This document shows, one piece after another, positions 12,360-25,900 of a stretch of 64,000 bases of DNA; the stretch's first letter is position 1; every line of letters starts with the position of its first letter. The DNA lies in assembly GCA_963995505.1 (NCBI GenBank), contig OZ023192.1, positions 6,369,001-6,433,000 on the forward strand. Direction: 5' to 3'. The position numbers and the translations under genes are program-made. Under the pieces are notes generated by a model. That model saw nothing but the letters and a program-made list of their open reading frames with translations. It made no database searches and was not told the origin of the DNA. Source of the stretch: Hypericum androsaemum (Eukaryota; Streptophyta; Magnoliopsida; Malpighiales; Hypericaceae).

Positions 12360-12890
12360 ATGATAAGAGCAATGAAGAAGCTCAAGAAGTACTGGCCAAG
12401 AAAGAAGAAAAGAAAGAGAGCGCCCCCCTACGATCTCTTCTACTACTACCATCCTCCTCCTACCCCGCAATGTCGCAGTTTTTGCTGCTCTTCCGCTGCA
12501 GCATCATCGGCGCCTCAGCCGTCAGCTCCACCACTGCCACCGTGGCTCGATCAGTACCATGAGCAGGGACCGATCGACGAAAATGCAGTGGTGCCGTTCG
12601 TGGAAGCAGCGTTTCCGGGCCAGAACCAATTCCCGACGCTGCATACTGCTGCGGAGACAGATGGCATTTGTGATGTTACACTGCCAAATGGAGCTGCAAC
12701 TTCTAATACCACCACTTCGCTGCTGTCCTACCAGCAGTACATGGTTGCAGAGCCTGTCTATGGTGTTCCTGTCGCGAAAACACCACGAAGAGAGAGGTCG
12801 TCGGGTGGTTTCCTCGGATGTATCATCGGCTTTGGTATTGGGCTCTTTCGCTGCTTCTGCCCATGTTTCCATATTAAGGAAGTTAACTAG
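12360..12890 (+). CDS. Small single-exon protein of unknown function (176 aa)
   Basis: An uninterrupted frame of 176 codons. Layout: a very basic N-terminus (MKKLKKYWPRKKKRKRAPP, residues 5-23); a Tyr/Pro/Ser/Ala-rich segment to about 65; a low-complexity acidic to neutral middle; a tyrosine motif QQYMVAEPVYGVPV near 125-138; and a C-terminal tail of about 28 residues that is Gly- and Cys-rich and hydrophobic (GGFLGCIIGFGIGLFRCFCP). The tail could insert in or associate with a membrane, and its cysteines could be lipidated; both are inference. Small proteins with a VYGVPV-like motif and a Cys-rich hydrophobic end seem familiar from other dicots, but I cannot name a family. A second ATG lies 12 nt downstream and is an equally possible start. 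Composition is clearly non-random, which favours a real gene. Confidence 0.65.
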   Translation: MIRAMKKLKKYWPRKKKRKRAPPYDLFYYYHPPPTPQCRSFCCSSAAASSAPQPSAPPLPPWLDQYHEQGPIDENAVVPFVEAAFPGQNQFPTLHTAAETDGICDVTLPNGAATSNTTTSLLSYQQYMVAEPVYGVPVAKTPRRERSSGGFLGCIIGFGIGLFRCFCPCFHIKEVN

Positions 12891-13869
12891 TGACCTCGAG
12901 TGGTAGATCAATGTCGGACGACCAAATAAACATGTGTTTAATATTATCTAATGTACGATGTATGTGTTGATAAATGTAGGAGTCTTTAAGTATTGGTTGG
13001 TGTATTATTACTGTACTATCACGTCTGCCAACATCATAGCCTTTCCTTTTCTACCCTATTTTAAATATACCACCTCGTATCCGAAGATTTGCTGGATCGA
13101 CTTACACGAAATTTTGTTGATTCCTTGTGCGCTTTACAAGAGGAGCTTGCAAGTCCTCCCAGGTGATGTTTGGCCTTTTGGTGCTACAGTGGAAGTTGTG
13201 CAGAAGTCGAGATCAGCCAATTTCTAACTTTTTTTTGTTAGAATGAGCCAATTTCTAACTAAAACCAGAAAGAAGGCATGTTCATCCATCCCATCTCAAT
13301 AAAACCACGAAACTAAAAAAAACAAAACCACGAAACTCGGGTCATTGAACTCCTTACTTAAATCTGCAATGTGGCATTCTACATCTTTCTTAGTTCCCTA
13401 ATTGAATAACTTAATATCAACTATCAAAACTGAGACTTCTCAACACCCTCTAGGGAGAGAGAACCGAGAGTTCTATTGTCAGAGAGAGTAAGTAAATTAA
13501 AGATGTTTAATTGACAACGTCAAGCTCATTTCTTGCTGCTTGCAGTCCTTTTTTTCTCGGCTGCACAACCGAAGAAGAGATATCAAGAACAAAATTCAAC
13601 CACATCTTTGATAAATCGTTTCGACTAATGAATTGGACACTTCAGATAATCATCCACTTCCCATCAGATTCTTCCAGGATATAGTTAAAGCCGAGCACTA
13701 GTGTCATCCAGTATCTTCAAGATGCTATCTGCTGGCGGGTAAACTTTAAAGAGGGATTCACTCCACTTACCTGATCTCCTGCTTCAGGCATTACAGAGAA
13801 AGTGGACAATTTCATTGGGAGAGCTCTAAAACCATCAATGATTTGATCCAATGCGGTCTTCAGCTCGAA
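12891..13869. other. Intergenic spacer between convergent genes
   Basis: About 1 kb between the small + strand gene and the end of MTR4. A direct 15-bp repeat of gccaatttctaacta type occurs near 13215 and 13246. It probably contains both 3' UTRs. No gene is supported. Confidence 0.5.
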
Positions 13870-16800
13870 CTATAAATACAAAGATGCGGCGAATACAATA
13901 TCTCTCTTGATCTTTGACACAGCCTCTTCAAACTTTTCCTCTAGTTCTGTTTCACCAACAGATTTTGCTGCTTGAATTAACTGCTGGAGAACTTCCTCCA
14001 ATCTTCTGATTGCCCGGATCAAGCTGCCCTCAAAAACCGGTGTCATTTCCATGATTTCGTAGAACTTGGACCCTTTTGCCCAAGCATACACAGCCTCCAT
14101 GATATCAGGCCGAAAAGAACTCACAAAATTCTCCACATCTATTTCAACCTGTCATGATGATATCAAGATATCACTTTTAGTTACTAATTGGTCATTTCAA
14201 CTTAGATTACACTTATTTTTATTATACACACTATTATAGTTGAGCAACTTACAACCAATCAAATACAGAATCGAACGTCAACGAATGATTCAAGAGAAAA
14301 ATGGATAGATAGTAAGAGAGAGAGCAATCTGTCACTCAACATTTTAATTTTGCAGACGTCAAGGATTAAAGTTTATACTAGATTGACAATTAATGGTTGT
14401 AGGATGAAGTTTTGCAAACGTCAAAGATTAAAGTATAAACATTAATTGAATAGATTGCAAAGGTCAGTTAACAAACGCGACACATTAAAGTATCAGGAAC
14501 ACAGTGAGGATCAGGAGAAAATTGTTAACTCTCAAAATTGTTCTAATAAATGATTTCACAAGTAATAGTAGGGGATGGAGTATCATCAATTCAGTCGAAC
14601 TCAGGAAAGAATGTAATCCATGCAAAAAGAAATTCATACTTGCACTATTGTAAATAATTTATAGTTGCCTTTCGAGAACACACAAATGTGAATTATTGGC
14701 ATACCTTGCATTCTAGCTGAAGTTTGGCCACCCTTCGAGCGGTATCTTGTAATTGCATAAAATGCAAGTTAAGTTCTTCCCTAGGTTTTGCAGCGTCTTT
14801 GAGCTTCTCTTGCCAAACAAAACAAGACAGAAGAGATACCATCTCCTCAACCTTGACATCTTTTAGAATCCCACTGAACATGAGTTCTGTCAAGGTCAAT
14901 TCATCCGCACTACTGATCTCACAAGCAACCTTCCCCTTTAACTCTACTACATCATCACTTGTAATATATCTGCACCAAAATCAAATAACAAGCGTTACGC
15001 CATAGAGCCACATTTGTGCTTTCATGGTCAACAAAAAATAAATATGCGGTTTAATCAGGTATCCATGTAAACCAGAAAAAAAGAGCTATACCCAAGCCTG
15101 CGAAGTACACGCTTTCTAGCTTTGAGTTCATCTTTGAACGCCAGAGTAGTGGAAGAGCGCATTGTTTTCCTGATTGACTTGATTTTTGCTGATAGTTCCT
15201 TTTTTATGTGTAAAACTTTGAGCTTTTGCTCAATAATGGGAGACTTCGCAATTTCATGCTTTTCAAACAGGTGCTCCAATGCCTCTATGCGACGAACAGC
15301 CTTCTTGAATGTGCTACTCTGAATCTGAAAAGGTGTAACAGTTGAACTATAAAGATGAAGATCAGCAAAAACATCACCTGAAATAGCATAAATGGATACC
15401 TTCATCTCTTCAGGATCCAGAGGGAGCCCATTAGGATTTCTAGAAAGGAATTCTATGACTTGCTTTAAAGTATTCTCCCGAACTTCCAACGGCTGAAGGT
15501 CATTTGACATGTATAAGCGAGCACTGCTCAAATTCCATAGCTGTCCAAAGGAAAATGGTGAAAACAAGACCTTGATAATGATGGCAATTCAACAGCTCCA
15601 GCAACAGAGGACGGTGTGGCCAAAATATGATATGCACTTGCTTTACTGTAAAAGCAATTTTTTTAGGGAAGTAAAATGATTTTTTGGGTAAACATTACTC
15701 TAGTTTCATACTAATGGACATTTTTTTGACGAAAACTAATGGACATTTCATGACACAGAACAAGGATGATTACAACGTCAACCAGAAAAGTTAATTACCC
15801 CAATGCTTTCATTATAGCAACAATATAGAGCATTAACAGAGTATGAGCTAAAGAAAAGGTCAACTGCTAATAAGACAAGTTAAGTATTAACTTTAATAAA
15901 GATCCGGAGTAATATAAGAATATTTTCAAGCAGCGTGATATTATTTTGGTGAATGCAGTTTACACTGATTATAGTTGGTGGAAAGATTATCCACCACCAA
16001 GGATTGATCAACTCGGAATCCATGAGTAGATAGGTGGTTCAGTTACAAACATAAGATGCACAACATTTAGGATGAAACACTATAACATAGGAAGTAAGAA
16101 CTGATAATGTTCATACATACATAGGAATAAGTTGGGTGGGAAATAGACAACCAGCAGAATCACCAACTAAGACCCTACCTGAGAGATAGGAATGTTAACA
16201 ACAAGAGGCTCTCCAGGTCTCCTCAGTGGAACAATGTCAGTCTTTGTCTTGGCAAATCCACTTTTGCTTACTACACATCTTGTCAGGATATCCACGGTGT
16301 AATTTCCATCTTCTGGTTTTCTTCTTCCTTCGTCTGAAGTATGCAGAGAATGTTTATCATGAGAAGCTAGAGGAGAACACGTAAAAGCAAGGAGTTGCTA
16401 AGAATGCTAACCTTCAGAAATATTTTTTACTCGGTGAAAATTAACTATGATGCCCCAAGTGATATCTTCCTCCATTGAGAATGACTGAGACATATCATCA
16501 CTTCCTTTGCACTGGATACACACAATTCTTCCAGGTTGAAGAAATGTCAAGCAGTACTTGGGAGAAAACACAATGTCACGGATATCTTGCTTCAAACTTC
16601 TGTATTGCTGAATTAGATCATAGTAATTCCTTACACTATCCTCTTCTTCAATTACAATAGAATCCCTCTCGTCTTCCAGGACTTTTGCTTGTTTCTGCAT
16701 GTAAATAATACAGTAAGGCATTGCATTGCTTTCACGTGACTCCCAATATGAAATTCAAAGGATTCAAGAAAGAGGCAAGCAAATAAGACAATCATAATTA

Positions 16801-19800
16801 GGCAAGCACCCGTGCTGCGTCAGACTGAACTGTTATCTTGTTCTTTTTTTTATTCCACTTTTTCGACCCGAGAAAAAAAGTTGACCTTGTAATCAATCTT
16901 TTCCCATATCAGCAACATCACACCAAACAACAGCTAAGAGAGTCGCTATCTCGTTTTAATCTTAAATTTTTTAATCAAGTAACAAGCATCTTAGATTCTC
17001 TTTAAGACCAAAACAAACTTGAATTCTATGTACTATAAATACTCTACTTTGGTAGTACTACACTTTCACTTGCAACTTCATGTCAAATTGATAAAAACTA
17101 TGTTGATTAAAGTTCAAGATCAGGCATGGCAGCAACAATAACAGTTCAAATTACTGTTCTAAAGGAACAATATCCACTGTTGCATAATCTCCTCAAGCTA
17201 CCTCAAGATCAGGAATGGCACGGTCGGCTTGGAATTGATAGAAAGAATTGCGAAGCAAGTTTTCAGGATCTCCATCTTCAGAGCGTATTTGGTTCAGAAG
17301 CATGTTGTAACTTAGATGGAATGCACTGAAATTAAAAATGAGATCAGCTAAACAAGCTTCAGAAATTTAAAAAAAAATACCACTCAGTCTCATGCAATAG
17401 AAGACAATCCAAAGGGAAGTTAAAACAATTGCTCTGCCATTGCAGATAGTCCACATCTATTGCAAAAGAAGCTTCAGAATATTATTTTCTCTTCATTTAA
17501 AATTTAAAACAAAGTTGGTACTACTAAGGTGCATCAGCGTCCTAAAGTTAGGTGACATTCGTCCACCGAGCTATCAGCATTAAGACATCCGGTGACATCT
17601 TCTTCTTAATAATGCATATGCTAAGGAGTCCTTACATTACAGAGGAACTTGCAAATAGTTAAGATTATGAAACAACAAGCAGTACACTACCCAATACAAA
17701 AGACCTTGTTTGGGAGATTGGAAAGTGAGAGCAAATGCTCCATGTCAAAGTATGGAGTTTGTATTAGAGCCAAGACCATAATATTATCCTATTAGAAACG
17801 GAAAATAAGTTGTTGAATAGTTAAACTGACACAACCAAGAGATTTTCTTATTAGTAATTAATCAAAATCATAAGCATCACATACCTATTCAAACTGTCTG
17901 CACTTCCTTTAAGCATCATTTTAGCAGTAGGTGGTTCGAGTTTCTCATCTACCATAAGGATGCATATTCCACGCTCATCAATTCCTCTCCGACCAGCTCG
18001 GCCACTCATTTGTATATATTCTCCACTGGATAACCATCTGAACTTTTCTCCATCAAATTTGCGAACATTTGTGAATACGACAGTTTTGGCAGGCATGTTT
18101 AAACCTATGCTGAAAGTTTCTGTGGCAAACAAACACTGGAGGGAAGATAAATTAGTGTGCCATCAGCATAGTGCCTGGGTAGATTTTCTGCGTTGAAACT
18201 TGAAATAAACACGAAAACACTAAATAAAGGAAGCAGAGTGAAGCATGAGGCATGAATGGAAACAGAATCACTTTTGGGGTAAACTAGCACTGCCAGCTTG
18301 TAGTAAAATTTTCTACAAGCAAAACATACCATAATTTGACACAAACTCGAACATGTGGGAGAAGGTGGAGTCATGCAAACAAAATAAAATGTTAAACCGA
18401 ACACCAATTAGATACAAGCAAATTCTCTCCTTGCCTTGTGCAATTTCAAAACTCTCTATGTTAAGAAAGTGTGAGAAAAATGGGAAATACCTACACAAAA
18501 GAGGAAAGAGGAGTCTAGAAGCAAACTAGCATAAAGTATCATATTTTTGTAAGTGGTATAAATGGCACAAAACCAGACTACCTATTTGAACTAAATGGTA
18601 TAAATTGCGAGTTACAAGTTAAAAGTTCCATCCTGACACAAGTATAATTTAAAAAAAGAAGGCTCGTTTCCAAACCTTTATTAAACCTTCTTGAAATAAA
18701 ATCTCAATTACTTCCTTTAGGATTGGAAGCAAACCAGAATGGTGAACTCCTATACCCCGCTTTAAAAGGGGTAGCATATTTGAAACCTGCGAAAAAATAA
18801 TGCATAGAAGATGTAAGGAAGAAGACAAAAACTGACATGTACAAATCAATGCAAAAAACAAGATAGTCATATAAGCAAGCAATGCAATTCTAAACGCCTA
18901 AAATTACAAATAAAATTCAATAAAAAGAAAGAGTAAAGGGGAAGAAATGCGAGAAATAATCTGATGGTCAAGTTCATTGCGTTTCTACTTCACTTGATTT
19001 AACAAGATAAACTAAAATAAAAGCTGATGTGTCGTTCAGTAGCAACTTTATCAGACTTGCAAATATTTCCTCCACAGGATTCCTAAATGTCTATGAAGGA
19101 ACATGATGAAATGGTAATAATAGTAAACACTACCAAATGTGGAGTCTATTTATCAGAAAGAAAGCACTAATAAATGTGAAAATCATGAGCACAATGGGTC
19201 AAGAGGAATTACCTGAGGTAGTTTCTTGTCATCCTCTGAAAGCATGTCCATTGCACTCCAAAAGATTGTTTCTGTGCTTTCCTTTTCCTCATCGACATTG
19301 AGATCCATTTTTGCCATCTAGAAAAAGCAAACCTCATGAATTTGCAAAGAAAAGGAAAAATAAAAACATCTATGCTAATAACTGGGCCCAATACGACATA
19401 TTTTTCCTTCCATGCAATCACTACATTGGAGAATCATACCACAGAACAGGTAGTATGGCAGCAGCTATAGTATTAGATTAACTGGAAGGCCGAACTAGGA
19501 AGTAAAAGTAAAAAGAACCCCATAAGTATCAGATCTCTGAACATATTGCAGGTCCACCTTCACTCAGAGCAAAATTAGGAAAAAAAAGAAAAGAAAACCA
19601 AGACAAACAAATATGTAAGATTTTAGATGGTACAAAAGCATCGTAAAAAGAATATCTAACCTGCATGGCAAGAAGTTCACATTCTCTTTTGCTGAAGCTG
19701 AAAAGTATAACTGGATCGTACTGTCGCTGAATGATCATTTTTACCATCTTAAAAATGTCCGTTTCTTCACCGAGTTTGCCAACCACAAGACCTTTCTGCC

Positions 19801-21513
19801 ATTTTCCATTTTCCTTATTCTTTTCTCCATCACCTTTAGGAACCAACGCATTCAAAGCCTTTTGAAAGCTATTCTCCCGAAACTTTCCTTTCTCATCAAC
19901 CACCATATATAAACCATCACTCCCAGAAGGAAAAATGTAATGTTGCAAGGGTGTTGGTCGATAATCAGTGTAAACGATGTGGCATGGCTGCTGGTGGACC
20001 TGGACTCACGTGAAACAATTAAGCTAGTGTTACTCTATTGAAAGATCAGGCAATTACCAGAATTCATAAGGCCAACTAGAACTGATTCATGGATGTTTTC
20101 AAGCGGGCAGCTGACATCACAGAAAGGGAAGAGATTATTCTAAGTCCAACCGATTCTCATGGACAAACTACCAGGGACAGTTTACATAAGAAACTCAAGG
20201 AGACGATGATTGTTTACTAAAATCTGCTTTGTTACAAGCTGACTATAACTGGCTATTGAAAATTGATAGTAGGTTTTTGAATACAGACTTCCCTTTGGAT
20301 GCATTTAAACATCCATGATATGGTATACCTAATCACACTCTAGTCAACAAAGGAAAAATTTGAATGGTTGGACAATGAAGGGGCAGTGGATATTACGGTC
20401 GCAAACCAAATAAGTTTTTGGTACACATTGACAGTTCAAACACAGACTGACAAAGAACTTTCTAATCTGTAATTTACTTGACATCAACACATTTTGAAGA
20501 AAGTATCAATCAACTAGTAGTTAAAGTAACCAACCTTTGCAACCCAGTCAGCAAATTCTTTTGCATTGGGAACAGTTGCAGACAGGAAGACAAATCTTGA
20601 ATTTTTCGGTGCCATAACAATGCTTTCTTCCCAAACCACACCTCTTTCTAGATCCCGCATGTAATGTACTTCATCAAAGATGACCCAAGCTACCTCCCTT
20701 GTAACTTCTGATCCTTTATACTGCATGCTGCGCCAGATTTCCGTGGTCATTACCTAAAATTAAACCACCTCTCAGCACTCCATAAAAACAAAAGTTGCAT
20801 TAGCTAAAGAAAAAGGCACGGTGCAGAAAAGATGACCTACCAGACATGAAGCATTCGGATCGATAGTGACGTCTCCTGTCATCAATCCCACATCCGAGAA
20901 CTCTTCCTTGAACTCCCTATACTTCTGATTGCTAAGTGCCTTAATGGGTGATGTATATATGACACGCTGCTGGTTCTTCAAAGACATAGCGATAGCATAC
21001 AAGGCTACAACTGTCTTGCCAGCTGATGTATGGGCAGACACCTGCAAGTGAGTGAAACTGGTAATCATCCATCAACTGACAAAGCCCTAAACTATGCTCA
21101 CTCACTCCTCTAACTAACCTACCCCGACAATTCCAACATTGTCTATACTAGGAATATTTCGATTTTCGAGTAAGCATTGGATGTGGTGAATCCGATAAAC
21201 AGGGACCAAAAGCACTAGAAGGAAGGACAATCAATACCATGACAGACTCGCCATTGTTCAGACACTTGATAGCTTCAGACTGGAAAGGATCAAGAGCGAA
21301 AGGAAATTCCTTCGCAGGCTTCGAGTCCTTCTCAGCCAAAGACCCCTGCTTCGGAGCAGGAGCAACATACCCTTCCGGATACGACACTTCGTGCAAACAC
21401 GCCACACCTTCCATGGGAACATCTGAACCATTATTCTCTTTATACTGCTTCGACAAAGGGGAGGCCTCCCCGGCCACCGCATCATCCACGGGCTTCCTCT
21501 TGACAGATGCCAT
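13870..21513 (-). CDS. MTR4: Exosome-associated DEVH-box RNA helicase MTR4 (14 exons, about 993 aa)
   Basis: Ski2-like helicase that unwinds RNA for the nuclear exosome; in plants MTR4 is nucleolar and acts in rRNA maturation. Exons on the minus strand, high to low: 21513-21238, 21041-20841, 20753-20535, 19999-19661, 19317-19213, 18786-18676, 18135-17885, 17325-17202, 16694-16412, 16333-16179, 15540-15400, 15324-15092, 14969-14705, 14148-13870. All junctions are GT-AG and the phases join to about 993 residues (Arabidopsis MTR4: 988). Motifs: Walker A AHTSAGKT near 95-102, DEVHYM near 186, SATVPN near 218, motif [12 protein letters not shown] near 459-468, then the arch/KOW region and the C-terminal helical domain ending [12 protein letters not shown]. 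The short N-terminus lacking a long extension and the overall match favour MTR4 over its paralogue HEN2. No damage seen. Confidence 0.95.
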
Positions 21514-22993
21514 TTAGCAATTAAACCCTTCAAAACTGTAAGCAAAACCCTCAAAACCAAGTTCAAGCAAACCACAGACTACAAGTTATCAACCAAAACA
21601 CAAACCTAGGACATGAAACATAGAAAAAGAGAACATGGGGGATTCAATTTGGGACAAGGGTAGCTTAAAAAACATAAATTTAGCTTACAGGAAAAGTAAA
21701 GACCACATAAGTTTCCATTAACAAAAGGGCGGCAAAAAAAACAAAAAAAAAGAGGGAAAAGTGAGATTAAACCCAGAAATTTAAAGAATCGCTTTAGTGT
21801 TCTTGTTTCAACACTTTCGCTTAAATAAAAAACAAAGGAATTTGAAATTGTGGAGTATGGTTACTTGTTGGCCTCCTTTAGCTTGGTGGGAGGAAGAAGA
21901 CGGGTGAGGTTGCTGGCTCGTCGGCTCCTCCTTTTCGAGACTTTCTCTAGGTTTAGTTGTTCTTTCTCGAAAAAGAAAAAGTTTACTTGTCTATTTTTTT
22001 TCCCTAAGTTTCGAATTGTCGAGTCATATTTAAAATTAATTTTTTAAATCATATTTCTCATATTTGTCAAGTTTCCATGTATTAACAATTACGTTAAAAA
22101 TTGTGGATCAAGTTACATATGTTTATCATATTTCGAACGAAAATATCCATATTTTAATAAATATAGTTACCAGAAAATATTTTTCCCCTCTTTCATATTA
22201 GAGATATTTTTGTGCTAGTCTATTTATTTGTCTCAACTCTCAAACATGCTAGGGTTTAGGATAAAAATACATATCAACCTGATAAATGTAAAGGAAAATA
22301 ATTTTTGAATTACAAATATGGATATATATAAATATATCCAACCACACACTGCTAGAATAAATTTTAGCCTGTTTCTGTTATACTCTTTAGACTTTAGTTA
22401 ATTAATTAAATGTTCTACCCAAAAAAAATTAATTAAATGTTAGGACCTCTCTTGTCTCGAATTTGATTTTCTTGGACAGTGGGCTTGGGCCGCTGCTAGG
22501 CTCACCAAGTTAGGGCTTGGGTCCTTCTTGGATCGGACTGTCAGAATTTTTAGTAGTGCTTAGTCTCGACAACAGTCCCGGATCGTGGTGATTTAACATA
22601 AATTCAACATCTTGGAACCAAGCAAATGTTGAATCAGCTTTGTGATAATGGAACAAACCAACAACCAATTATATACAACCATAATTCAGTTGTTATTTCG
22701 GATGCTCTCCAAATCTGGAAAAAGTTTGAGGTTATTTATATGTTCTTCGGAAATTTCCGCCCCCAATCACCACTTGAACGCTAGGTCTGATGTGAGTAGG
22801 ATCACGTAACACCGGATGCATGTCGAGGAATAGATTGAGATGCGAATCACACAAATGGAGACTACCAAGACGAAACCACAGGATTGACGAAAACATAGGT
22901 TGGATACATATATGACTTCTCTTCTAAAACATGAAAGCCCTGCAGTCGCCATTCTAGTTAAATGCCAAGCAGAGGCAGGGTTCAAGTTTGATT
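21514..22993. other. MTR4 5' flank and intergenic spacer
   Basis: The 400 bp upstream of the MTR4 start (to about 21950) probably hold its leader and promoter. 21960-22760 is very AT-rich. At 22764-22993 lies the probable 3' UTR of the ZRSR2-like gene transcribed in the same direction. No additional gene is supported. Confidence 0.45.
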
Positions 22994-25900
22994 TTAATGT
23001 TCCTTCTCAAGCTCCCTCCGCCTGCGGGTTCTATGTTTCGGATAGTGAATCCTGTTATCACCATCCGCTTCTCGGTGCTTGCAAGAATTGTTTGCGGGCT
23101 CTTCATGTGGAGAGTGTTTCCTGTTGCTTTGGTGACTACTGCCCCTTGATCTGCTATCAGCATAAAACTCGGCAGAGGTTTTGTCCCAGGAAGTGGATTG
23201 GTGCAGATCTTGCTTGTGCATTCGGTCGCTCCGGTAGTTATCTTCATCACTATCTACTGGTTCTGATCTCGTATAAGAATGCCCTTTAAGGCTCTCAGGT
23301 CGCCAGCGATCTTGCTCAACAATTTCTTCAATGCGGCTATATCTTGAATCGGAGTCGTCTGGTTTGCGTTGATATCCAGATTTCTCAGTTTGCGATTTGT
23401 CGCTGTCTGACTTCTGTTTTGACCTCTTAGGAGTATCACTTCTGTCATCTGAAAACGTACCTCTGGACCACTTCCTCTTGGGGTCATCGCTGGAGTTAGA
23501 CTTAGAACCATGCCTTCTGTATCTATCGTCACCTTCATCATCCGTGGATTCTCTTTGTCGACCTCTAGAGCCTTTTTTCTTTTGATGATCGGTTCTGCGT
23601 CTGTGTTCGGCCGCACATAAGGGCCGGTCAGGAGCAGTATTAGCATCAGCATTTTTACCTGTCCTCTCGAATATAGAGCTTCTATCTACTTGACTTGAGA
23701 GCTCCTTCCTATGTGGACCCTCAACCAAATTACTTCCACCAATTTTGCCCTCATCACCCACATCGGACCACTCCAAATCACGTAAACTGGTTCCCCTCCT
23801 TTGCTCCTCAGAATCAGTTGAGATTTCAGATAATTCACGACAAAAAGTTGAAGCTCTCCTCGATTGACCATTCTGTCTATTTCTTGGTCTGCCTCCAACA
23901 GCATCCCTACTTAACCAATCTTCGTCTGAATCCGAACCAGAGGTTCTGCTCTCACTATGATGGTGATCTTTCATCTTGAAGTTCTTTTCACGAGACGTTC
24001 TATCATGGAATTTATCTTGTTCTCTACTATTCTCCATGTGTGTGCGATCACGAGGGATTTTCTGGACAGTATCTTGAGCTAAGTCACTTCTGCCGCTGAT
24101 CAATTGATCCGTGGGATGAGACTTGGACCGTGAACGATGCCTAGACATGAAACTACAAGATGTGAGACTTGAGCAGAAACTAAAAAATCCAGGAGTAACA
24201 ATAATATGAAACAGGAATCACAAGTTTCAAATAGAATTATTTAATAAACATTGATAAATGACGAAGGTAGAAATAAGCCACCATACTGAATCGGCATGGA
24301 TTGAGACAGTTAAGCTCACCATATCTAACATTAATCAACCAAACTTACCCCAAAACTAATCATAACATTTGGTTTCAAATTATGGATTTAACTACAGTAA
24401 AGCTTCTGATATCATTCCAAATTAGCCAAGATCAACTCGCCTAAGAAATTAACCAAGGTCAACTTGACTTGGCCACTCCTCCAATACCTAGTCTGGCCAT
24501 AAGCAGAAAAGACCACATATTGAGTACATATTCTTATAACAAAACCCAACTCATAACATCACCTGTCTGTATCTGCTCTTCTCCTCCTGCGAGAGTTTGA
24601 ATTTCCATGCTCCGTTTGTTTCTCATACACAGATTCACCAGTGTAACCGAATAAGGAGATCATCTTTTCGACCCAGTATCTTGGTGCAGGCTTATCCCAA
24701 TCAGCCCATTCATAGTCCCCACCAGGATTGCGGAAACAGTGGATGAAGTTGCAAGCCACTCCATGAGAGCAAGTCTGTCAAGAAGCCAAGTAACTAGATA
24801 AGTAGACGCCACTAGACTTTCCACAAGAAATTCTACCACCAAGTTCAAACCTTTCAAAAGGAAAGTAGACGCCATTTTACCCGAAATCTTGACTTCATAT
24901 ACTCCCCACATATGGCAGTCTTCCATCTGGTAACATTCACAAATTCACACTTCACCTGAAGTTAAAAGTCCGGCTGCGTCAAACAAGTAACTGACACACG
25001 ACTTATGAGGAGTTATCTAGGAAAAAACATTGACCAGGGCTACAGCAGAATAGTAAATGAATTATAATAAGCAAACCAAATACCCAACATCTTGAAGAAC
25101 ACGCATAATATGTGAGGTTTACAAAGAGAAGGCAATCACTGGCGAACACGAGTGAGAACATTTTAATCGAAAGAGACATGTAAACTAAATTTATCATATT
25201 TAAGAACCAATAAAATATTTCATCGTGAATGGTTCTTTTACCTGCTTGCCTGCGAAGAAGCGACCATTGATCGATTGATAGGCAACCAAAGCTGAATCCA
25301 CTAACTTGTAATGTGCATAAACATTTCCGCGCAAGTGGAAAGAACCATTCTTACAGACCTGAAACATATATCAAAGTTAATATCCAACATGGGCACAAAC
25401 TATATCTTCCCACCTTCAACAAGGTTCGACACCGATTTCCAAATGAAGCAGTATCTAAAAAGAAGATCACATGTCCAGACGCCTCAAATTCTCAAAATGA
25501 CAAAAGGAGCAAAACTGGGTTTAAGCATACCAATAGGTGAATCAGGGTTGATTGCATAGACATGCAAATGTTAGGAGATAAAAAACCCAAACAAAAGATG
25601 CAATGGAGCAATGATAAGGAAAGGGCGTATTAAATGACAAGAAACTGGTGTTAAGAAGGTGATCGATGACTGGCAACCTTGAAATTGACCAATTCTCCAA
25701 ACTTGAGGAATTCTGTGTGCACGTCTTCGTAGAACTCCTCAAAAAATCGTTCAACCTCTTCGTCTGTATACTGAGTACATAAAGGTTGAAAAGGTCAATC
25801 ATGAACTTGCTGACAGCAAAGTGAAACGCCAAAATTTAATTACGAATGACTAGGGACAGATGATTGGATCACATGAAGCATCATTGATCATAAACCCATT

